The notes under the pieces: generated by a model
Databases searched by the model: none
Seen by the model: the letters and a program-made list of their open reading frames with translations, nothing else
Told to the model about the DNA's origin: nothing
Translations under genes and position numbers: made by a program
Shown here: positions 9,713 through 17,571 of the stretch, piece after piece
Layout of the letters: every line of letters starts with the position of its first letter
Numbering within the stretch: position 1 is the first letter of the stretch
NCBI RefSeq assembly: GCF_014652235.1
Contig: NZ_BMYK01000002.1
Span: forward strand, 186,001 to 250,000
Direction of reading: 5' to 3'
Source: Pseudorhodoferax aquiterrae
GTDB taxonomy: Bacteria > Pseudomonadota > Gammaproteobacteria > Burkholderiales > Burkholderiaceae_C
Length of the DNA: 64,000 bases

Positions 9713-10795
9713 ATGAGTACCCACAACAAAACGCTGCGCATCGCCAGCATCCCCGGCGACGGCATCGGCCAGGAAGTCATGCCCGAGGGCCTGCGCGTGC
9801 TGGAAGCTGCTGCCGGCCGCTTCGGCTTCGAACTGCAAGTGACGCCCATCGCGTGGGCCAGCTGCGACTACTACCAACAGCACGGCCAGATGATGCCGGA
9901 CGACTGGAAGGCCCAGCTGCAGGCGCAGGACGCCATCCTGTTCGGTGCGGTCGGCTGGCCCGCCACCGTGCCCGACCATGTTTCTCTGTGGGGCTCGCTG
10001 CTGAAGTTCCGGCGCGAGTTCGACCAGTACATCAACCTGCGGCCTGCGCGCCTGTTCGAGGGCGTGCCCTGCCCGCTGGCCGGGCGCCAGGCCGGCGACA
10101 TCGATTTCTACATCGTGCGCGAGAACACCGAGGGCGAGTACACCAACCTGGGCGGCACCATGTACCCGGGCACGGAGCGCGAGATCGTGATCCAGGAATC
10201 GGTGTTCAGCCGCTTCGGCACCGACCGCGTGCTCAAGTACGCGTTCGAACTCGCGCAGTCGCGCCAGCGCAAGCACCTGACGGTGGCCACCAAGAGCAAC
10301 GGCATCGCGATCAGCATGCCCTGGTGGGACGGCCGCGCCGACGCGGTGGGCCAGGCCTACCCCGAGGTCACGGTGGACAAGCAGCACATCGACATCCTGA
10401 CCGCGCGCTTCGTGCTGCAGCCGCAGCGCTTCGATGTGGTCGTCGCCAGCAACCTGTTCGGCGACATCCTGTCGGACCTGGGCCCGGCCTGCACCGGCAC
10501 GATCGGCCTGGCGCCTTCGGCCAACCTGAACCCCGAGCGCAGCTTCCCCTCGCTGTTCGAACCCGTGCACGGCTCGGCGCCCGACATCTTCGGCCAGAAC
10601 ATCGCCAACCCGGTCGCCATGGTCTGGTCGGCCGCGCTGATGCTGGACTTTCTGGGCCAGCGTGAGGCGCACGACGCCATCGTGCGCGCGATCGAACAAG
10701 TGCTGCGCGAGGGCCCGCGCACGCGCGACCTCGGCGGCCAGGCCTCGACCACCGAGCTCGGCCAGGCGCTGGCGCAGGCCGTGGCCACCGCCTGA
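9713..10795 (+). CDS. ttuC: Tartrate/D-malate dehydrogenase (TtuC-type)
   Basis: A 360-residue NAD- and metal-dependent beta-decarboxylating dehydrogenase. It shows IASIPGDGIGQEVMPEGL, the substrate segment RENTEGEYTNLGG, the metal-binding segment VVASNLFGDILSDLGP, and the nucleotide-binding GSAPDIFGQNIANP. The family includes tartrate dehydrogenase/decarboxylase, D-malate dehydrogenase and LeuB; the REN-TEGEY form and length favour the tartrate/D-malate branch. It closes the operon, 14 bp after the aldolase, and ends 8 bp from the convergent IclR gene. It may oxidise a hydroxydiacid formed by the pathway. Confidence 0.86.
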   Translation: MSTHNKTLRIASIPGDGIGQEVMPEGLRVLEAAAGRFGFELQVTPIAWASCDYYQQHGQMMPDDWKAQLQAQDAILFGAVGWPATVPDHVSLWGSLLKFRREFDQYINLRPARLFEGVPCPLAGRQAGDIDFYIVRENTEGEYTNLGGTMYPGTEREIVIQESVFSRFGTDRVLKYAFELAQSRQRKHLTVATKSNGIAISMPWWDGRADAVGQAYPEVTVDKQHIDILTARFVLQPQRFDVVVASNLFGDILSDLGPACTGTIGLAPSANLNPERSFPSLFEPVHGSAPDIFGQNIANPVAMVWSAALMLDFLGQREAHDAIVRAIEQVLREGPRTRDLGGQASTTELGQALAQAVATA

Positions 10796-10803
10796 GCCCA
10801 GGC

Positions 10804-11607
10804 CTACGCGCGGCGCCGCGGCCGCGCCTGCCCGGCCAGCTGCGCCGTGATCTTCGCCGCTTCGGCTGCCATGGCCTGCACCACCTCGGGCACGCGGCTG
10901 GCCGGCATGCGCGCCGTGACGGTGGCCACGGCGATGCCGGCGATGGTGCGGCCTTCGGCGTCGCGCACGGGCACGGCCACGGCGCGCGAGCCGGGCACCA
11001 CGCCCACGGCCGCGAAGGCATGGTCCTGCCGGCGCACACGGGCCGCCCGGCGCAGCAGTTCGTCGGGATCGATCTGCATGGCCAGCAGGCGCTGGCGGTT
11101 GCGCTGCACCACCGCGTGCATCTCCTCCTCGGGCAACGAGGCCAGCAACACCAGGCCGCTGACACCCACGCCCAGCGGCCGGCGCGCACCGACCTCGATC
11201 GACAGCACCTTGACCGGGTAGCTACCCACGCAGCGCGCCAGGCACACGGAGTCGTCGCCGTTGCGGATGGTCAGGAAGGTGGTGTCGCCCAGCGACTCGC
11301 CGAGCGCGCGCAGGTGCGGCTCCGCCAGGCCGCGCAGCGGAAAGCGCGCACGCCGCGCCAGGCCGAGCAGCGCGACCTCGCCGCCGATCAGGTAGCGCCG
11401 CGTGGCCGGGTCCTGCTCGCAGGCGCCCTCCTCCACCAGCACGCGCAGGATGCGGTGCGCCGTCGGCCGGTTCAACCCGCAGGCACGCACCACGTCGACG
11501 AGGCGCACGCCCAGCTCCTGGCCTGCCGCCACGATACGCAGCACGGCCAGCGCGCGGCGGATGCTTTGCGCGCCGTCGGTGCTGCGGGCGGGCGCCTCGG
11601 CGCTCAC
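10804..11607 (-). CDS. IclR-family transcriptional regulator
   Basis: A 267-residue regulator with an N-terminal winged helix (SIRRALAVLRIVAAG and the recognition region CGLNRPTAHRILRVL) and a C-terminal effector domain ending in the IclR signature region (AVPVRDAEGRTIAGIAVA). The start is GTG at 11607, which overlaps the flavin reductase stop in a GTGA, so the two are translationally coupled. It diverges, with the reductase, from the Bug3 operon and probably controls it. An earlier methionine does not exist in a reasonable position. Confidence 0.88.
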   Translation of the reverse strand: MSAEAPARSTDGAQSIRRALAVLRIVAAGQELGVRLVDVVRACGLNRPTAHRILRVLVEEGACEQDPATRRYLIGGEVALLGLARRARFPLRGLAEPHLRALGESLGDTTFLTIRNGDDSVCLARCVGSYPVKVLSIEVGARRPLGVGVSGLVLLASLPEEEMHAVVQRNRQRLLAMQIDPDELLRRAARVRRQDHAFAAVGVVPGSRAVAVPVRDAEGRTIAGIAVATVTARMPASRVPEVVQAMAAEAAKITAQLAGQARPRRRA

Positions 11608-12224
11608 GGCATCTCGGCCTTGGCCGTCTGCGGCACGGCGCGCAGGGTGACGATCTCGCCCAGCGTCGCGTAGTTCGGCCCGCCGATGCGGCACACCGGA
11701 TCGAGCTCCTTGGTCTGCACCTTGCCGTCGCGGTACAGGCCGTCGCGGAGGTGGAACACCGTGATCTCGCCGACGACGAACTCGGCACCGGTGCTGCCGA
11801 ACTCGATCACGCGGTCGAGCCGGCATTCCATGGCCACGGGCGCGTCCAGCAGGCGCGGCGTGCGCACGCTGACGCCGGGAGCCGTGGCCAGGCCCAGCAA
11901 TTCGGCCTCGCTGACATCGGGCGCATGCTCCACGCTGCTCTCGTGGATGGCGTGCAGCTGGCCGCTGTGGCCGATGTTCACCACGAACTCGCGCATGGCG
12001 TGGATGTTGGCCCCCGTGTCCTTGCGCACGCCGCGCTTGCGGCCGATGTTCACGCCCAGCATGGGCGGCTTGTTCGAGACGAAGGTGAAGCACGAGAACG
12101 GCGCGAGGTTGACCACGCCGTCCTCGTTGAGCGTGGTGATCCAGGCGATGGGCCTCGGCACGACCACGCCGGACAGCAGGCGGTAGGTGGCTTCGGGGGT
12201 CAGGGCGTCGGCGGGGATCTGCAT
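11604..12224 (-). CDS. Flavin reductase-like (DIM6/NTAB) protein
   Basis: A 206-residue protein of the FMN-binding split-barrel family: RLLSGVVVPRPIAWITTLNEDG, APFSCFTFVSNKPPMLGVNIG and RKDTGANI are typical. Members reduce FMN for two-component monooxygenases or bind flavin for other oxidations. No matching oxygenase lies in the window, so the partner is unknown. ATG 12224 is chosen because the family alignment begins at MQIPADAL; the open frame extends much further upstream without a plausible start. It is co-transcribed with the IclR gene. Confidence 0.82.
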   Translation of the reverse strand: MQIPADALTPEATYRLLSGVVVPRPIAWITTLNEDGVVNLAPFSCFTFVSNKPPMLGVNIGRKRGVRKDTGANIHAMREFVVNIGHSGQLHAIHESSVEHAPDVSEAELLGLATAPGVSVRTPRLLDAPVAMECRLDRVIEFGSTGAEFVVGEITVFHLRDGLYRDGKVQTKELDPVCRIGGPNYATLGEIVTLRAVPQTAKAEMP

Positions 12225-12331
12225 GCGTGCTGGTCTCGGTGGAGGGGATGGCGGGATTGTCCGGACAGCGCCGGGCCGCGGGCGAGGCCCACATCGCGCA
12301 AACGTCCATAGTGTGGAACAAACGCGCGTTA

Positions 12332-12345
12332 TTGCTTTGCAGCAA
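12332..12345. promoter_or_regulatory. Palindrome in the IclR/Bug3 divergent region
   Basis: TTGCT (12332-12336) and AGCAA (12341-12345) flank a 4-nt centre, between the flavin reductase start (12224) and the Bug3 start (12433). It could be an IclR operator. A separate GC-rich hairpin, GGCGCCG (12378-12384) with CGGCGCC (12389-12395), lies in the probable 5' leader of Bug3. Confidence 0.35.
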
Positions 12346-12432
12346 ATCCGGCCCGCTCCGTAGAGTCCAGACCATGCGGCGCCGGCTTCGGCGCCGTTGC
12401 CGCTTTTGCACCAACACGAGGAGAGACATCGG

Positions 12433-13416
12433 ATGAAAGCCCTGACCCTGCTGGCCACGACGGCCATCGCCTTCGGCCAGTTCAGCGCAGCCGCCTACGC
12501 GCAGGCGCCCGCCCAGAACTGGCCCGACAAGCCCGTGCGCCTGGTGCTGCCCTATCCGCCCGGCGGCAACGTCGACAGCGCCGCGCGTGTCATCAGCGAG
12601 CAGTTGCAGCAGGTCTTCAAGCAGCCCTTCATCGTCGACAACAAGCCCGGTGCAGGCGGTCTGATCGCGGGCGAGCAGGTGGCCAAGGCCGCGCCCGACG
12701 GCTACACCTTCTTCATGGGTGCCAACGGCCCCATCCTGTTCTCGCCGCTGATCTTCCGGCGCGCGGCCTACGACTGGAAGAAGGACTTCACGCCGGTGGG
12801 CTCGGTGTCGTTCACGCCGCTGCTGCTGCAGGTCAACCCCAAGCTTCCGTACAAGACCTTCGGCGAGTTCCTGGCCGCGGCCAAGAGCGCGCCGGGCCGC
12901 ATCACCATGGCCTCGCCCGGTGCAGGCACGACCAACCACCTCGTCAGCGAGTACCTGCAGAGCGCCACGGGCGCGAAATGGACGACCGCCCACTACAAGG
13001 GCAACGCACCGGCCACCACCGACCTGCTGGGCGGCCAGGTGGACTTCAACTTCGACCAGCTGTCGGTGGCCCAGCCCTTCATCGCGCAGGGGCGCACGCG
13101 CGCGCTCGTGGTGACCTCGGCCAAGCGCCTGCCCAGCCTGCCCGAGGTGCCCACGCTCGCCGAGTCCGGCTTTCCAGGCTTCAGCGCCGAGACCTTCACG
13201 GGCGTGATGGCGCCGGCCGGCACGCCCAAGGACATCGTCGTGAAGTTCTCGGCCGCGCTGCAAAAGATCCTGGCGGACAAGGCGGTGCAGGACAAGTTCG
13301 TGAACCTGGGTGCCGAGGCGCGCGGCATGACACCCGAGCAGTTCGGCCAGTTCCTTGCCAAGGAGGACGCGCAATGGACCCAGGTCATCAAGGCTTCCAA
13401 CATCTCCGCGGAATGA
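12433..13416 (+). CDS. Bug/TctC-family receptor 3
   Basis: A 327-residue periplasmic solute-binding protein with signal peptide MKALTLLATTAIAFGQFSAAAYAQ and the family opening WPDKPVRLVLPYPPGG. It starts after a strong GAGGAGAG site and ends in a 4-bp overlap with the RidA-like gene. It heads the operon of amidohydrolase, FAH, HpaH and HpaI genes and probably imports their substrate, an acid related to aromatic breakdown. The membrane carrier genes are absent from the window. Confidence 0.9.
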   Translation: MKALTLLATTAIAFGQFSAAAYAQAPAQNWPDKPVRLVLPYPPGGNVDSAARVISEQLQQVFKQPFIVDNKPGAGGLIAGEQVAKAAPDGYTFFMGANGPILFSPLIFRRAAYDWKKDFTPVGSVSFTPLLLQVNPKLPYKTFGEFLAAAKSAPGRITMASPGAGTTNHLVSEYLQSATGAKWTTAHYKGNAPATTDLLGGQVDFNFDQLSVAQPFIAQGRTRALVVTSAKRLPSLPEVPTLAESGFPGFSAETFTGVMAPAGTPKDIVVKFSAALQKILADKAVQDKFVNLGAEARGMTPEQFGQFLAKEDAQWTQVIKASNISAE

Positions 13417-13832
13417 ACATGGACCACACCCGCCTCTCACGCGGCGCCCCTGCGGGCCGCACCAGCATCTACGTCGAGGGCTTCAGCCACAAGAACCCCA
13501 TCCCCGCGGGCTGCCGCATCGGCCCGCTGCTCATGAGCGGCAGCATCCAGGGCAACGACCCGGCCACGGGCAAGCCGGCCGCCACGATCGAGGACCAGTG
13601 CCGCTTCATGCTGGACAACGTGCGCCGCATCGTCGAGGCCGCCGGCGGCAGCACGGACGACATCGTCAAGCTCACGGTCTGGATGAAGGACCGCACGCAG
13701 CGGCCCGCGCTCAACGTGCCCTGGCTGGAGATGTTCCCCGACGCCGCCACGCGCCCGGCCCGCCACACCATGCAGGCCGACCTCGACATGGGCAAGCTCA
13801 TCGAGTGCGACTTCACCGCTTACATCCTTTGA
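13413..13832 (+). CDS. RidA/YjgF-family protein
   Basis: A 139-residue RidA-family protein. Family members hydrolyse reactive enamines/imines or, in some aromatic pathways, deaminate 2-aminomuconate. Visible segments are PAGCRIGPLLMSGSIQG, NVRRIVEAAGGSTDDIVKLTVWM and RPARHTM (family arginine). The ATG at 13413 overlaps the Bug3 stop; ATG 13419 is an alternative. Context in a meta-cleavage-like operon leaves an aminomuconate deaminase-like role possible but unproven. Confidence 0.82.
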   Translation: MNMDHTRLSRGAPAGRTSIYVEGFSHKNPIPAGCRIGPLLMSGSIQGNDPATGKPAATIEDQCRFMLDNVRRIVEAAGGSTDDIVKLTVWMKDRTQRPALNVPWLEMFPDAATRPARHTMQADLDMGKLIECDFTAYIL

Positions 13833-13865
13833 ACCCCCCAGTCTCCGCGCTGCGCGCTCCGCCAA

Positions 13866-13889
13866 CCCCCCTCCGCTGCGCGAGGGGGG
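13866..13889. repeat. GC-rich hairpin in the intra-operon gap
   Basis: CCCCCCTC (13866-13873) pairs perfectly with GAGGGGGG (13882-13889) across the 8-nt loop CGCTGCGC. It lies 33 bp after the RidA-like gene in a 182-bp gap in an otherwise overlapping operon. It resembles intergenic REP-like elements common in Comamonadaceae. It could stabilise the Bug3-RidA transcript or attenuate downstream expression. Confidence 0.5.
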
Positions 13890-14014
13890 GCGCACCCGGC
13901 GGCCTGGCAGAGCCAGATCCGCGGGTGCACTGGCGCGGCCTGCTCCGCGGCCATCGGGACCGCGCCTGGCAAGCAGCAGCCGATCCCAGCGAATTGCATC
14001 GCTTAGAGGAACCC

Positions 14015-14902
14015 ATGTCCGACTACCTCCCCTTCGACCCGCACCCACGCGCCCCCAGCCCCCTGCCGCCGGCCCTGGCCTGCGACAGCCAGTTCCATGT
14101 GTTCGGCCCGCCCGCGCAGTACCCCGTGCGGCCCGGCGCGGCCTACACCATGCCGACAGCGACCTGGCAGGTTGCGCAGGCCCTGCACCGCACCCTGGGC
14201 ATCCAGCGCGGCGTGATCGTGCAGGCCACGACCTACGGCGCCGACCACACCGTGGTGCTGGACGCGCTGGCCGGGCTGAACGGCAGCGGCCCGCGCAACT
14301 ACCTGGCCTGCGCCAATGCCGCCGTGCTCAGCGAGCGCGACGACGCCTACCTGCACAAGCTGCACGACGCCGGCGTGCGCGGTGCGCGCTTCACGCGCGC
14401 CGGCCTGGGCATCAGCCTCACGCCTGCCGAGCAGCAGCGCGCCTTCGACCGCTGCCGCGAGCTGGGCTGGTACGTGAAGGTGCAGCCCGAGGCCAGCGGC
14501 ATTGCCGAACAGATCGCGGCCTTCGAGCACCTGGAGATTCCCGTGCTGATCGACCACATGGGCCGGCCCGACCTGGCCCGGGGCGAGGCCGATCCGGGCC
14601 TGGCCAAGCTCGTCGAACTGCTGGGCCGCGGCAACTTCTGGGTCATGCTGTCGCTGTCGGAGAAGACCTCCAAGGCCGGCTTCCCGTGGGACGACGTGGT
14701 GCCGCTCGCGCGCCGGCTGATCCGCGCCGCGCCGGAGCGCTGCGTCTGGGGCAGCGACTGGCCGCACCCGGTCTCGGTCAAGCAGCCGCCCAACGAGGGC
14801 GACCTGCTGGAGCTGGTCTACCGCTTCGCGCCCGACGCCGCCACGCTGCACAAGCTGCTCGTCAGCAACCCCGCCACCTTCTTCGGCTTCGACACCCCAT
14901 GA
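14015..14902 (+). CDS. LigI-like amidohydrolase
   Basis: A 295-residue amidohydrolase-superfamily protein related to 2-pyrone-4,6-dicarboxylate lactonase (LigI) and muconolactonases. It shows CDSQFHVFGPP, GVRGARFTR, LIDHMGRPD and VWGSDWPHP, the last carrying the conserved Asp. The usual HxH near the N terminus reads Q-F-H, so the first His is replaced. LigI works without a metal, which fits. It starts after GAGGA (14006-14010) and overlaps the FAH gene by 4 bp. It is inferred to open a lactone before the hydratase and aldolase steps. Confidence 0.8.
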   Translation: MSDYLPFDPHPRAPSPLPPALACDSQFHVFGPPAQYPVRPGAAYTMPTATWQVAQALHRTLGIQRGVIVQATTYGADHTVVLDALAGLNGSGPRNYLACANAAVLSERDDAYLHKLHDAGVRGARFTRAGLGISLTPAEQQRAFDRCRELGWYVKVQPEASGIAEQIAAFEHLEIPVLIDHMGRPDLARGEADPGLAKLVELLGRGNFWVMLSLSEKTSKAGFPWDDVVPLARRLIRAAPERCVWGSDWPHPVSVKQPPNEGDLLELVYRFAPDAATLHKLLVSNPATFFGFDTP

Positions 14903-15777
14903 AACTCGTCACCTACCGTTCCCAGGGCACCGTGCGCTGGGGCGCCGCGATCGAGGGCGGCATCGTCGACCTGTCGCGCCGCCTGCCCGGCATCGCCTCG
15001 GTCAAGGCCCTGCTCGAAGGCGGCGCGGCCGCACTGCAGCAGGCGCGTGCCGCGCTGGCCGGCGCGCAGCCGGATCTGCAGCTGTCCGACGTGCAACTGC
15101 TCGTGCCCGTGCAGCAGCCCGAGAAGATCCTGTGCATCGGCGTGAACTACGCGCACCGCAACGCCGAATACAAGGACGGCAGCGCGCTGCCCCAGCATCC
15201 CAGCATCTTCGTGCGCTTTCCCGACTCCTTCGTCGGCCACGGCGAGGCGCTGCTGGCGCCGCCCGAGTCGCAGCAGCTGGACTACGAGGGCGAGATCGTC
15301 ATCGCCATCGGCCGCAGCGTGCGCCGCGCCGCCTCGCGCGAAGAGGCGCTGGCCGCCATCGGCGGGCTGACCATCATGAACGAGGGCACCATCCGCGACT
15401 GGGTGCACCACGCCAAGTTCAACGTCACGCAGGGCAAGAACTGGCAGGGCTCGGGCGCCATCGGCCCCTGGATCGTCACGGCCGACGAGTTCGCAGGCGG
15501 CTACGGCGACCTGCGGCTCTCGACCCACGTGAACGGCGAGCTGCGCCAGGACGACACCACGGCGAACCTGATGTTCGACTTCGCGCACCTCGTCACCTAC
15601 CTGTCGACCTTCATCACGCTCAAGCCCGGCGACCTGATCGCCACCGGCACGCCCATCGGCGCCGGCGTGCGCTTCGACCCGCCGCGCTTCCTGAAGGCCG
15701 GCGACCGCGTGGAGGTCACGGTGGCCGGCATCGGCACGCTGTCCAACCCCGTGTGCGACGAGGAGGTCACGCGATGA
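14899..15777 (+). CDS. Fumarylacetoacetate hydrolase (FAH)-family protein
   Basis: A 292-residue FAH-family enzyme. It shows EKILCIGVNYAHRN, the metal-binding Glu pair in DYEGEIVIAIG, NEGTIRDW, and LKPGDLIATGTPIGAG. Members hydrolyse C-C bonds or decarboxylate oxo acids (for example the HpaG isomerase/decarboxylase). The start overlaps the amidohydrolase stop and its stop overlaps the hydratase start, so the proteins are made in a fixed ratio. In the homoprotocatechuate route HpaG, HpaH and HpaI act in sequence, and this gene is in the HpaG place. Confidence 0.86.
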   Translation: MKLVTYRSQGTVRWGAAIEGGIVDLSRRLPGIASVKALLEGGAAALQQARAALAGAQPDLQLSDVQLLVPVQQPEKILCIGVNYAHRNAEYKDGSALPQHPSIFVRFPDSFVGHGEALLAPPESQQLDYEGEIVIAIGRSVRRAASREEALAAIGGLTIMNEGTIRDWVHHAKFNVTQGKNWQGSGAIGPWIVTADEFAGGYGDLRLSTHVNGELRQDDTTANLMFDFAHLVTYLSTFITLKPGDLIATGTPIGAGVRFDPPRFLKAGDRVEVTVAGIGTLSNPVCDEEVTR

Positions 15778-16586
15778 GCCTGGACACCGCCACCATCGAG
15801 GCCATCGCCGCGCAGCTGCAGCAGGCCGAGGAGACGCGCCAGCCCTGCCCCATCGTGTCGCTGCAGCACCCAGGCATGCAGATCGAGGACGCCTATGCGG
15901 TCCAGGCCGCCTGGATGGCACTCAAGCAGCGCGCGGGCCGCCGTGTGAAGGGCCACAAGATCGGCCTCACCTCCAAGGCCATGCAGCGCGCGGTCGGCAT
16001 CGACGAGCCCGACTTCGGCGTGCTGCTGGACGACATGTTCCTGCGCGACGGCGCCGTGGTCCCGACCGAGCGCTACCTGGCGCTGCGCATCGAGGCCGAG
16101 CTGGCCTTCGTGCTCGACAAGCCGCTGGCGGGGCCCGACTGCACGCTGTTCGACGTGCTCGATGCCACGGCCTATGTGACCCCGGCGCTCGAGATCCTGG
16201 ACGCGCGCATGCACCGCGTGGACCCCGCCACGAAGCAGCTGCGCACCGTGCTCGACACCATCTCCGACAACGCCGCCAATTGCGCGCTGGTGCTGGGCGG
16301 CCGGCCGTTCAAGCCGCAGCTCGTCGATGCCGACATGCGCCGCATCGGCGCCATCGTCAGCAAGAACGGCGAGGTCGAGGAAACCGGCCTGGCGGCCGGC
16401 GTGCTGAACCATCCGGGCTACGGCATCGCCTGGCTGGCCAACCGGCTGCACCGCTACGGCGTGACGCTGCAGCCCGGCGAGGTGGTGCTGGCCGGCTCCT
16501 TCATCCGCCCGATCGAGGTGGCCAAGGGCGATACCATCGTCGCGGACTACGGTGACTTCGGCACGGTGTCGTGCCACTTCGGATGA
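15774..16586 (+). CDS. hpaH: 2-oxo-hept-3-ene-1,7-dioate hydratase
   Basis: A 270-residue hydratase of the HpaH/MhpD family. It has [24 protein letters not shown], the metal-binding [29 protein letters not shown], and [22 protein letters not shown]. HpaH hydrates 2-oxohept-3-ene-1,7-dioate to the 4-hydroxy acid that HpaI cleaves. Length matches HpaH (~267). It overlaps both neighbours by 4 bp. No HpaD dioxygenase, HpaE or HpaF gene is present, so the physiological substrate may differ. Confidence 0.87.
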   Translation: MSLDTATIEAIAAQLQQAEETRQPCPIVSLQHPGMQIEDAYAVQAAWMALKQRAGRRVKGHKIGLTSKAMQRAVGIDEPDFGVLLDDMFLRDGAVVPTERYLALRIEAELAFVLDKPLAGPDCTLFDVLDATAYVTPALEILDARMHRVDPATKQLRTVLDTISDNAANCALVLGGRPFKPQLVDADMRRIGAIVSKNGEVEETGLAAGVLNHPGYGIAWLANRLHRYGVTLQPGEVVLAGSFIRPIEVAKGDTIVADYGDFGTVSCHFG

Positions 16587-17389
16587 ACAAACACATGGGC
16601 AACCCCTTCAAGGCCGCACTGGCCGCCGGCCAGCCGCAGATCGGCCTGTGGCTCTCGCTGGCCGAGGCTTACACGGCCGAGATCTGTGCCACGGCCGGCT
16701 TCGACTGGCTGCTCATCGATGGCGAGCACGCACCCAACGACCTGCGCAGCATCCTCGCGCAGTTGCAGGCCGTGGCGCCCTACCGCGGCCAGCCCGTGGT
16801 GCGCGCCGTGGAGGGCAGCACGGCGCTGATCAAGCAGCTGCTGGACATCGGCGCGCGCAGCCTCTTGATCCCCATGGTCGACACGGCCGAGCAGGCGCGC
16901 GCCATGGTGGCCGCCACGCGCTACCCGCCCGAGGGCGTGCGCGGCGTGGGCTCGGCCATCGCGCGCGCCTCAGGTTTCAATGCGCGCACGCACTACCTGG
17001 ACGAGGCGAACGACGAGGTCTGCCTGCTCGTGCAGGCCGAGACCGCGGCGGCGCTGCGCAACCTCGATGCGATCTGCCGCGTCGACGGCGTGCACGGTGT
17101 GTTCATCGGCCCGGCCGACCTGGCCGCCTCCATGGGCCACCGCGGCAACCCGGGCCACCCCGAGGTGCAGGCCGCCATCGAGAACGGCATCGCCACCATC
17201 GTCGCCAGCGGCAAGGCTGCCGGCATCCTGACCGGTGACGCGGCGCTGGCGCGCCGCTACCTCGCACTGGGGGCGCGTTTCGTGGCGGTGGGCGTGGACG
17301 TGAGCCTGCTGGCCCAGGCCACGCGCCGCCTGGCGGCGGACTTCGGCCTGGGCGCGAACGGGCGGCCAGGCCAGGGTTCCGGCTACTGA
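16583..17389 (+). CDS. hpaI: 4-hydroxy-2-oxoheptanedioate aldolase, paralog 2
   Basis: A 268-residue class II pyruvate aldolase. It has [40 protein letters not shown] and [12 protein letters not shown]. Placed after HpaH, it would split a 4-hydroxy-2-oxo diacid to pyruvate and a semialdehyde. ATG 16583 overlaps the hydratase stop; ATG 16595 is an alternative. It is much like 8901-9698 along its length, which suggests duplication inside this catabolic region with each copy assigned to one operon. Confidence 0.88.
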   Translation: MNKHMGNPFKAALAAGQPQIGLWLSLAEAYTAEICATAGFDWLLIDGEHAPNDLRSILAQLQAVAPYRGQPVVRAVEGSTALIKQLLDIGARSLLIPMVDTAEQARAMVAATRYPPEGVRGVGSAIARASGFNARTHYLDEANDEVCLLVQAETAAALRNLDAICRVDGVHGVFIGPADLAASMGHRGNPGHPEVQAAIENGIATIVASGKAAGILTGDAALARRYLALGARFVAVGVDVSLLAQATRRLAADFGLGANGRPGQGSGY

Positions 17390-17435
17390 GCGCTTTGGCC
17401 GCCGCGCAATCGCGTGGCATGTATGCACTTCACAA

Positions 17436-17478
17436 AATCCGGCCGACTGTGCGAAATTCATCACATCGGCCGGATTGA
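17436..17478. promoter_or_regulatory. Long inverted repeat between hpaI and the sensor kinase
   Basis: AATCCGGCCGA (17436-17446) is matched perfectly by TCGGCCGGATT (17468-17478). Inside it, TGTG (17448-17451) pairs with CACA (17464-17467) after a single bulged C, giving a 15-pair stem and 12-nt loop. Outside, TTCACAAAAT and ATTTGTGTGAA form a second, looser dyad. No T-run follows. It may be a terminator for the operon or an operator for the kinase gene. Confidence 0.5.
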
Positions 17479-17571
17479 TCACTGCATTTGTGTGAAATAA
17501 GAGCGGTTGGCTTTCTATAGTTGCGCGGTCGCTGCACCTGTTGCAGCCCTCCATCAGCCCGGGCCCAGGGG

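Noticed and set aside
9713-10795. 3-isopropylmalate dehydrogenase (LeuB)
   Set aside because: RENTEGEYTNLGG and the catabolic setting fit the TtuC/D-malate branch better, and no leuCD genes are nearby.
10804-13440. An 878-codon minus-strand frame covering IclR, part of the flavin reductase gene and the Bug3 complement
   Set aside because: Only its last 267 codons are IclR-like; the rest is antisense or out of frame to recognised genes.
12433-17389. A complete homoprotocatechuate (HPC) pathway
   Set aside because: No ring-cleavage dioxygenase, semialdehyde dehydrogenase or isomerase gene is present.
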